From Bacilli bacterium (GTDB lineage Bacteria > Bacillota_I > Bacilli_A > RF39 > UBA660), in the NCBI GenBank assembly GCA_017470045.1, contig JAFUFG010000243.1, positions 1-5,643 on the forward strand: DNA of 5,643 bases, given 5' to 3'. The notes below the pieces were generated by a model. It had not been told where the DNA came from, searched no databases, and saw nothing but the letters and a program-made list of their open reading frames with translations. Positions 1 through 2,980 of this stretch are shown here, piece by piece (position 1 is the stretch's first letter; each line of letters starts with the position of its first letter). Position numbers and translations under genes: made by a program.

Positions 1-293
1 AAGAGGAAGACGATTCTGTAAAGACTATTGATGATTTAATTATGAATTCTATCCATTCTGATACTTTTAAATTTATTTTGATTAATGATAGGCGTTTATC
101 TTCTATCGATGACCGTGAGTGGTCTGATTATTTAGACTATGGGTATGGTATTATTTTAGGTACTGAAAAAGATAACCAAAGCTTGATTGAAATGAATGAT
201 GTTTATGATGATGTAAAAATTAATAAAGATACTGCTATTGTAGTAAATGATTATAAAATAAAATATATAAAATTTATCAGGGACAGGAGGTAG
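1..293 (+). CDS. essC: EssC/YukB-like type VII secretion ATPase, C-terminal end (partial at 5' side)
   Basis: The frame is open from the left edge to the TAG at 291-293, so this is the tail of a longer gene; the ATG at 42 is internal. About 96 residues are visible. EssC is the membrane-anchored FtsK/SpoIIIE-type motor that drives substrates through the type VII secretion system. No Walker motifs lie in this piece. The assignment rests on the C-terminal pattern: a short beta strand FILIND, then YGYGIILG followed by a DNQSLIEM stretch, then a run ending in IKYIKFIRD. This resembles the end of the last EssC ATPase domain (GYGI-LG...DQ-LF). It also rests on the next gene, an EsaB-like protein that starts 1 nt after the stop and is therefore translationally linked. 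The fragment is short, so another FtsK-like ATPase is possible. Fold and family are inferred from pattern memory, not from an alignment. Confidence 0.6.
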   Translation, partial: EEDDSVKTIDDLIMNSIHSDTFKFILINDRRLSSIDDREWSDYLDYGYGIILGTEKDNQSLIEMNDVYDDVKINKDTAIVVNDYKIKYIKFIRDRR

Positions 294-294
294 T

Positions 295-543
295 ATGAAA
301 GAAATATTGGTAACAATTTATGTTTTATCTTTACAGCAAGAATTTGATGTTTTTATTCCAATCAAACTTGAAATGAAAGAGGCTTTGGATTTAATTCAAA
401 ATACTATTGTTGACTTATCAAATGAGAATTATGAAAAAAAAGATAATGTGGTACTATTTTCTGATTCTGGGAAAATAATCAATAGTAATAATCCTGTAAA
501 GTATTCTGGATTAACTAATGGATGTAAAGTGGTTATGGTTTAA
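295..543 (+). CDS. esaB: EsaB/YukD-like ubiquitin-fold T7SS component
   Basis: This 82-aa protein has the length of YukD/EsaB (about 80 aa). YukD-family proteins are cytoplasmic ubiquitin-like beta-grasp proteins that associate with the type VII secretion machine; EsaB is needed for secretion in Staphylococcus. The pattern fits. An N-terminal strand (residues 1-10) is followed by a second strand (FDVFIPIKL), a helix around residues 27-42 (MKEALDLIQNTI), a VVLFSDSGKII hairpin, and the closing YSGLTNGCKVVMV. That ending matches the SDCGITNGDRLEIL-like ending of YukD. The C-terminus ends on the last strand with no diglycine, so conjugation is not expected. The start is set by AGGAGG at 285-290, a few bases before ATG 295. 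The gene lies 1 nt behind essC, in the same operon, and is followed at once by a terminator. Recognition is from motif similarity only. Confidence 0.72.
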   Translation: MKEILVTIYVLSLQQEFDVFIPIKLEMKEALDLIQNTIVDLSNENYEKKDNVVLFSDSGKIINSNNPVKYSGLTNGCKVVMV

Positions 544-544
544 G

Positions 545-569
545 AGAAAATCTATTTGATTTTCTTTTT
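545..569 (+). terminator. Rho-independent terminator of the essC-esaB operon
   Basis: A perfect 8-bp stem, AGAAAATC (545-552) with GATTTTCT (558-565), encloses a 5-nt loop (TATTT) and runs into a T-rich tail. It starts 2 nt after the esaB stop. The stem is AT-rich, so termination may be incomplete. Confidence 0.7.
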
Positions 570-576
570 CTTTGTA

Positions 577-605
577 TTGACATTCGTTTCTTTCAATGCT
601 ATACT
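577..605 (+). promoter_or_regulatory. Strong sigma-A promoter with extended -10, driving the non-coding RNA
   Basis: The -35 box TTGACA (577-582), a 17-nt spacer and the -10 box TATACT (600-605) are preceded by TG at 597-598 (extended -10). The expected start is near 611-612. No ORF with a ribosome site follows within 350 nt, so this consensus-grade promoter most likely serves the RNA ending at about 928, possibly with read-through to the gene at 1009. Confidence 0.8.
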
Positions 606-681
606 AAAGTTGCTAATAGGATATAAAAAAGTTATGTTAATTGTTATTTCTAACGGAATAATTTTTAACGATTTTACTTTT

Positions 682-711
682 TTGAAATTCTTATCATACT
701 ATTAGTAAAAT
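682..711 (+). promoter_or_regulatory. Possible second promoter just upstream of the structured RNA core
   Basis: TTGAAA (682-687), an 18-nt spacer and TAAAAT (706-711) give 5/6 matches in each box. The start would be near 718, a few bases before the paired core at 727. In such AT-rich sequence chance matches are common, so this is weaker than the promoter at 577-605. Confidence 0.4.
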
Positions 712-892
712 TACAATTTTTAAAATGGAGAAGGAAAACTGCCAAAGGTAGACGGCTAAGCTATCAATGATTATGCGATGTATCGAAGTATACTTTGCCT
801 CCCTGTAAACCAATTTGATTTGTTTTTTTATCAGAGAAACAAATCTAATAAAAATACATGATATGGACAAGTAGGTCTGTTAGTATTTTTGG

Positions 893-928
893 AATGCAAA
901 TGGTATCATTGACTTTGCATTTTTTTTT
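893..928 (+). terminator. Strong Rho-independent terminator of the non-coding RNA
   Basis: A perfect 8-bp stem AATGCAAA (893-900) with TTTGCATT (914-921) has a 13-nt loop and an unbroken T run from 920 to 928. It ends about 80 nt before the start codon at 1009, a layout compatible with either a small-RNA terminator or a regulated attenuator. Confidence 0.8.
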
Positions 929-949
929 ACGTAAATTTCTCCTTTTTAT

Positions 950-958
950 TGATATTAA
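950..958 (+). promoter_or_regulatory. Weak extended -10 promoter candidate for the acidic-protein gene
   Basis: TGA-TATTAA (950-958) looks like an extended -10 box. It sits in a 13-nt stretch (943-955) identical to 1407-1419, which overlaps the true consensus promoter of the 126-aa gene. No good -35 box is found 16-18 nt upstream (around 930-936). An alternative extended -10, TGA-TATCAT (980-988), would leave a very short leader. The gene may instead depend on read-through from the RNA. Confidence 0.35.
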
Positions 959-1008
959 TGTTATCTTTTTGTCTTTGTGTGATATCATAATAATATGGAG
1001 GTATTTGT

Positions 1009-1380
1009 ATGAATGATAATAATGTATCTTTAGAAGAAGTTGGGTATGTACCAGATGATGATTTTGTTTATAATCCTATAGTAGAAGAGGATACTGAGAT
1101 AATTGAATCTGAGATTCAAGAGTTTGAACCGTTTCGAATTGATGAAAATATGCCTGAAGAATTAAAAGCACAATTACTTCGTTTTAATGAAAAGAGCCGT
1201 AATTTTCATAATATTGTAACGGGTAATGATATGGATTTAGTTAATTATGATAAGCAACTTTCTTCTGCTAGTGATTCTTTGGAAAGTGATGAAGATGAAA
1301 CAGGTGAAATTGCTAATGAAGAAGAAGTTATTGATGATATTGAGGAAGATGATAGTGTTGAAATAGGAAATTTATTTTAA
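1009..1380 (+). CDS. Hypothetical strongly acidic 123-aa protein in the T7SS locus
   Basis: I do not recognise a family. By count, 39 of 123 residues are Asp or Glu and only 6 are Lys or Arg, giving a net charge near -33. There is no signal peptide, membrane segment or cysteine. Residues about 1-45 and 90-120 are acidic and look disordered. A more ordered, amphipathic middle (about residues 46-85, MPEELKAQLLRFNEKSRNFH onward) could form a helix. The chain ends on a hydrophobic IGNLF. The start is supported by GGAGGT at 997-1002, 6 nt before ATG. The gene lies between an EsaB-like gene and two small basic proteins that look like T7SS partners, with no clear terminator after it, so read-through into them is possible. 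An acidic chaperone or adaptor for the basic pair is my inference from charge and position only. The coding call is secure because of the ribosome site and clean frame. Confidence 0.8.
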   Translation: MNDNNVSLEEVGYVPDDDFVYNPIVEEDTEIIESEIQEFEPFRIDENMPEELKAQLLRFNEKSRNFHNIVTGNDMDLVNYDKQLSSASDSLESDEDETGEIANEEEVIDDIEEDDSVEIGNLF

Positions 1381-1393
1381 TCGTTTTGGCTTG

Positions 1394-1422
1394 TTGACTT
1401 CTCTTATTTTTATTGATATAAT
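1394..1422 (+). promoter_or_regulatory. Consensus sigma-A promoter for the 126-aa/102-aa gene pair
   Basis: TTGACT (1394-1399), a 17-nt spacer and a perfect TATAAT (1417-1422) preceded by TG at 1414-1415 (extended -10). The expected start is near 1429, leaving a 27-nt leader with the ribosome site. This is among the best promoters in the window and predicts high expression of the small proteins. Confidence 0.85.
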
Positions 1423-1455
1423 CGTTTTATAATAATTAGGATTGGGAGGATTAAT

Positions 1456-1836
1456 ATGAGTAATAGTTATAAGTCTGGAAAATGGTCTGGTTCTTTAAGC
1501 GCTGATCTTAGAGGTGACGCTTCTAAAACTACGCCAACTTTAGGTTATGATTATGATATTGAAGAAAAAAATCTAAAAAAGGCTCAAGCTAATATTAAAG
1601 CTACTATTAAAGCTATTAAAAAAGAGATTACTGCTTTAAAGAATCATGCTGATACTGGTAAAATGGCTACAGTATATTTAAATAATACAGTTAAACGTTT
1701 GGATAAGGTTCAGACTGAATTGGATAATGAAGTTAATACTTTGTCTAATGCTGTAAATAGAGCAGAAAAAGAAGAATATATGCGTTTTAAGAAGTTAATC
1801 GAACAATGGGCTGCAGCTCAAAATAGTGGAAAATAG
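1456..1836 (+). CDS. Small basic helical protein, possible T7SS substrate/partner (126 aa)
   Basis: No family is recognised with certainty. The first 30 residues look flexible and contain W10-S11-G12. Residues about 34-64 and 70-120 look like two long lysine-rich helices with heptad-like hydrophobics, separated near H64-ADTGK-M70, i.e. a helical hairpin. There is no cysteine, signal peptide or membrane segment; net charge is about +6. This build resembles WXG100-type proteins and the small partner proteins (Lap/DUF3958-like) that deliver LXG toxins to the type VII machine. However, the WSG sits at the N-terminus rather than in the interhelical turn, so it is not a classical EsxA. Y33-DIE-E37 would satisfy YxxxE but precedes the first helix. 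GGGAGGA (1444-1450) sits 5 nt before ATG. The gene has its own consensus promoter and is followed 15 nt later by the 102-aa gene, so they form one operon. Function is inferred from shape and neighbourhood. Confidence 0.8.
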   Translation: MSNSYKSGKWSGSLSADLRGDASKTTPTLGYDYDIEEKNLKKAQANIKATIKAIKKEITALKNHADTGKMATVYLNNTVKRLDKVQTELDNEVNTLSNAVNRAEKEEYMRFKKLIEQWAAAQNSGK

Positions 1837-1851
1837 AAAGGATGATTATAT

Positions 1852-2160
1852 ATGGCTGGTAAGCAAAAGAAAAAAGCTGCTTATGCATCAATTAATGAAA
1901 AATTTGCACATGCTAAATTACAAAAAATTGATTCTTTAATGGATCAGTTAAGAGCTCAGGTTGGAAAAAAAGGTGACGGAGCTAAAGGTGGATCCACAAC
2001 TTTAATTGGGGCTGTTGAAGGGCTTAATAATGAAGCATATGATGGTGCTACTTTAACAAATGCTTATAAAAGATTTAATAATACAACTTTACCTACTTTT
2101 AAAAATCAGATTAATAGTTTAGACATGGAATTTAATGTTATTGATGCTTTAGCTAAATAA
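1852..2160 (+). CDS. WXG100/Lap1-like small helical protein, probable T7SS substrate or targeting partner (102 aa)
   Basis: The length is typical for WXG100-superfamily proteins. A basic N-terminus (KQKKK) leads into helix 1 (about residues 9-38), then a glycine-rich linker (GKKGDGAKGG, 38-47), then a second helical region starting about residue 51. Y63-D64-G65 occupies a place like the WXG turn and is followed by A-x-x-x-x-A-x-x-x-F, as in WXG100 proteins. The C-terminus carries F94-NVI-D98, an FxxxD motif comparable to the YxxxD/E export signal and to the FxxxD of LXG-associated Lap1 proteins. No Trp, no Cys, no signal peptide; net charge about +5. AAAGGA at 1837-1842 sits 9 nt before ATG. 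It is the second gene of a two-gene operon closed by a strong terminator. No LXG toxin is in the window, so the pair may be the main secreted EsxA/EsxB-like pair of this lineage. Family membership is inferred from motifs only. Confidence 0.78.
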   Translation: MAGKQKKKAAYASINEKFAHAKLQKIDSLMDQLRAQVGKKGDGAKGGSTTLIGAVEGLNNEAYDGATLTNAYKRFNNTTLPTFKNQINSLDMEFNVIDALAK

Positions 2161-2170
2161 TATGAGAATA

Positions 2171-2197
2171 AAGACATTTAATAATGTCTTTTTTTTT
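2171..2197 (+). terminator. Rho-independent terminator after the small-protein pair
   Basis: A perfect 8-bp stem AAGACATT (2171-2178) with AATGTCTT (2183-2190), a TAAT loop, and a T run from 2189 to 2197. It begins 10 nt after the 102-aa stop codon and separates the T7SS segment from the methyltransferase-rpoB unit. Confidence 0.85.
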
Positions 2198-2210
2198 GAT
2201 AAAAAAATTG

Positions 2211-2239
2211 TTGACATTTATTTTGTTTTATTGTATTAT
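2211..2239 (+). promoter_or_regulatory. Sigma-A promoter for the methyltransferase (and rpoB)
   Basis: TTGACA (2211-2216), a 17-nt spacer and TATTAT (2234-2239). The expected start is near 2246, giving a leader of about 66 nt before ATG 2312. It follows the preceding terminator directly, so the housekeeping unit starts independently of the T7SS genes. Confidence 0.8.
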
Positions 2240-2251
2240 ATGTTTCGAAAG

Positions 2252-2285
2252 GAAGAAAAATAAGTAGTTTTACGATGTTTTCTTC
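2252..2285 (+). repeat. Inverted repeat in the methyltransferase leader
   Basis: GAAGAAAA (2252-2259) is perfectly complementary to TTTTCTTC (2278-2285) across an 18-nt loop, and a pyrimidine-rich run with several T residues follows (2286-2300). It could be a weak attenuator-like hairpin between the promoter and the gene. The arms are simple purine/pyrimidine runs, so chance is a fair explanation. Confidence 0.3.
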
Positions 2286-2311
2286 TTCTTTTTTGTTTTC
2301 TGGGTGATAAA

Positions 2312-2896
2312 ATGGGGCAATATTTTGAAAATGTGGATTTACCTAGTAAAATGGTAAAAACAGAATGTTTTGTATGTAATCATAAATTTATTTTTTACAC
2401 TGATAATGGTGTGTTTTCAAAGGACGGTTTGGACTTTGGCAGTAGACTTCTTCTTGAAACAATCCCGCTTGAAGAAGTTGGAGGCAAAGTTCTTGATATG
2501 GGTTGTGGTTATGGAGTATTTGGAATAGTACTTAATAAAATTCTTTCTTGTGATGTTGATATGGTAGATGTGAATATGCGAGCAATTCATTTGTCTTCTA
2601 TTAATATTAAAGAAAACCATTGTAATGGTGTTTCAGTTTTTGAAAGTGATGTTTATGAAAATATTCATTCTAAATATTCTTGTATTGTTACCAATCCTCC
2701 AATTCGGGCTGGTAAACATGTGGTTTATGATATAGTGATGAATGCTAAGAATTATTTGGAGAAGAATGGAGTACTTTTCTTAGTAATTCGAAAAGAGCAA
2801 GGTGCTAAATCGCTAATTGTCGACCTAAAGAAAATTTATACTGTAGATATACTTGAGAAAAAGAAAGGTTTTTATATTCTTAAGTGTAGTTTTTAA
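2312..2896 (+). CDS. ybxB: YbxB/RsmC-like class I SAM-dependent methyltransferase
   Basis: This 194-aa protein is about the size of Bacillus YbxB, a single-domain relative of RsmC, which methylates G1207 N2 of 16S rRNA; the exact target of YbxB-type proteins is less certain. Visible motifs in order: FYTDNGVFSKDGLDFGSR (residues 28-45), typical of the family's N-terminal region; SAM motif I, VLDMGCGYG (60-68); the acidic loop MVDVN (84-88), whose D86 probably binds the SAM ribose; and NPPIRAGK (128-135), the NPP[FY/I] motif that positions the exocyclic amine of a guanine. Then come KKGFYIL near the end and no target-binding extension. All key residues are present and the length is complete. 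GGGTGA at 2302-2307 sits 4 nt before ATG. In many Bacillota this gene lies between rplL and rpoB; here it keeps its place before rpoB but rplL is absent. Cytoplasmic, acting on rRNA or the small subunit. Confidence 0.9.
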   Translation: MGQYFENVDLPSKMVKTECFVCNHKFIFYTDNGVFSKDGLDFGSRLLLETIPLEEVGGKVLDMGCGYGVFGIVLNKILSCDVDMVDVNMRAIHLSSINIKENHCNGVSVFESDVYENIHSKYSCIVTNPPIRAGKHVVYDIVMNAKNYLEKNGVLFLVIRKEQGAKSLIVDLKKIYTVDILEKKKGFYILKCSF

Positions 2897-2925
2897 TTGA
2901 CAGGCAATAAAAGATGTGTTATTAA
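2897..2925 (+). promoter_or_regulatory. Promoter directly upstream of rpoB
   Basis: TTGACA (2897-2902) begins at the base after the methyltransferase stop codon. A 17-nt spacer and TATTAA (2920-2925) follow, with TG at 2917-2918 (extended -10). The start would be near 2932, about 49 nt before the GTG of rpoB. It would let rpoB be expressed apart from the methyltransferase. Confidence 0.68.
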
Positions 2926-2980
2926 TAAAAACTGCAGCTTATCTAGAGTGTGTAAAAAACTATATGTGGGGTGAAAAATA

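Larger units (their letters stand above)
612..928 (+). ncRNA. Unassigned structured non-coding RNA or attenuator leader
   Basis: This region has a promoter at one end, an intrinsic terminator at the other and no credible ORF. If transcribed from the 577 promoter the RNA is about 317 nt; from the candidate promoter at 682-711 it is about 210 nt. The core is 727-802: GGAGAAGG (727-734) can pair with CTTT-GC-CTCC (793-802, two-base bulge), enclosing hairpin CTGCC-AAA-GGTAG (739-751) and a second arm. Next come a hairpin GATTTGTTT (817-825) with AAACAAATC (837-845), and a long hairpin AAAAATAC (850-857) with GTATTTTT (883-890), whose inner stem is 863-868 with 875-880. The terminator stem is 893-900 with 914-921. 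The core is richer in G and C than its surroundings. It does not match my recall of 6S, tmRNA, SRP RNA, RNase P, T-box or the common riboswitches. It could be a free small RNA or a conditional terminator for the acidic-protein gene downstream. Confidence 0.62.

Noticed and set aside
42..293. An independent 83-aa gene starting at ATG 42
   Set aside because: The same frame is open to the left edge (from base 3), the ATG has no ribosome site before it, and the protein resembles the end of a larger ATPase.
725..751. Short ORF starting at ATG 725 in the RNA core
   Set aside because: It has only 8 codons before TAG and no ribosome site, and it overlaps paired structure.
727..802. Cyclic-di-GMP-I (GEMM) riboswitch, because of a CTGCC/GGTAG hairpin followed by a GACGGCTAAGCTA stretch
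   Set aside because: The GAAA tetraloop, the GACGCAAAGC core and the second-stem receptor are not found as in the consensus; the likeness is partial and could be chance. A covariance-model search would settle it.
544..1008. tRNA, CRISPR repeats, insertion sequence or attachment site in the intergenic gap
   Set aside because: No cloverleaf or T-loop motif, no regularly spaced direct repeats, no transposase frame and no long terminal repeats were seen.
2275..2307. 10-codon leader peptide (ATG to TGA) overlapping the methyltransferase ribosome site
   Set aside because: No ribosome site stands at the right distance upstream, and the codons are a simple pyrimidine repeat; more likely chance.
2417..2620. 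67-codon open frame on the minus strand
   Set aside because: It lies wholly inside the methyltransferase gene opposite conserved SAM-binding motifs, has no family resemblance, and is an AT-rich shadow.
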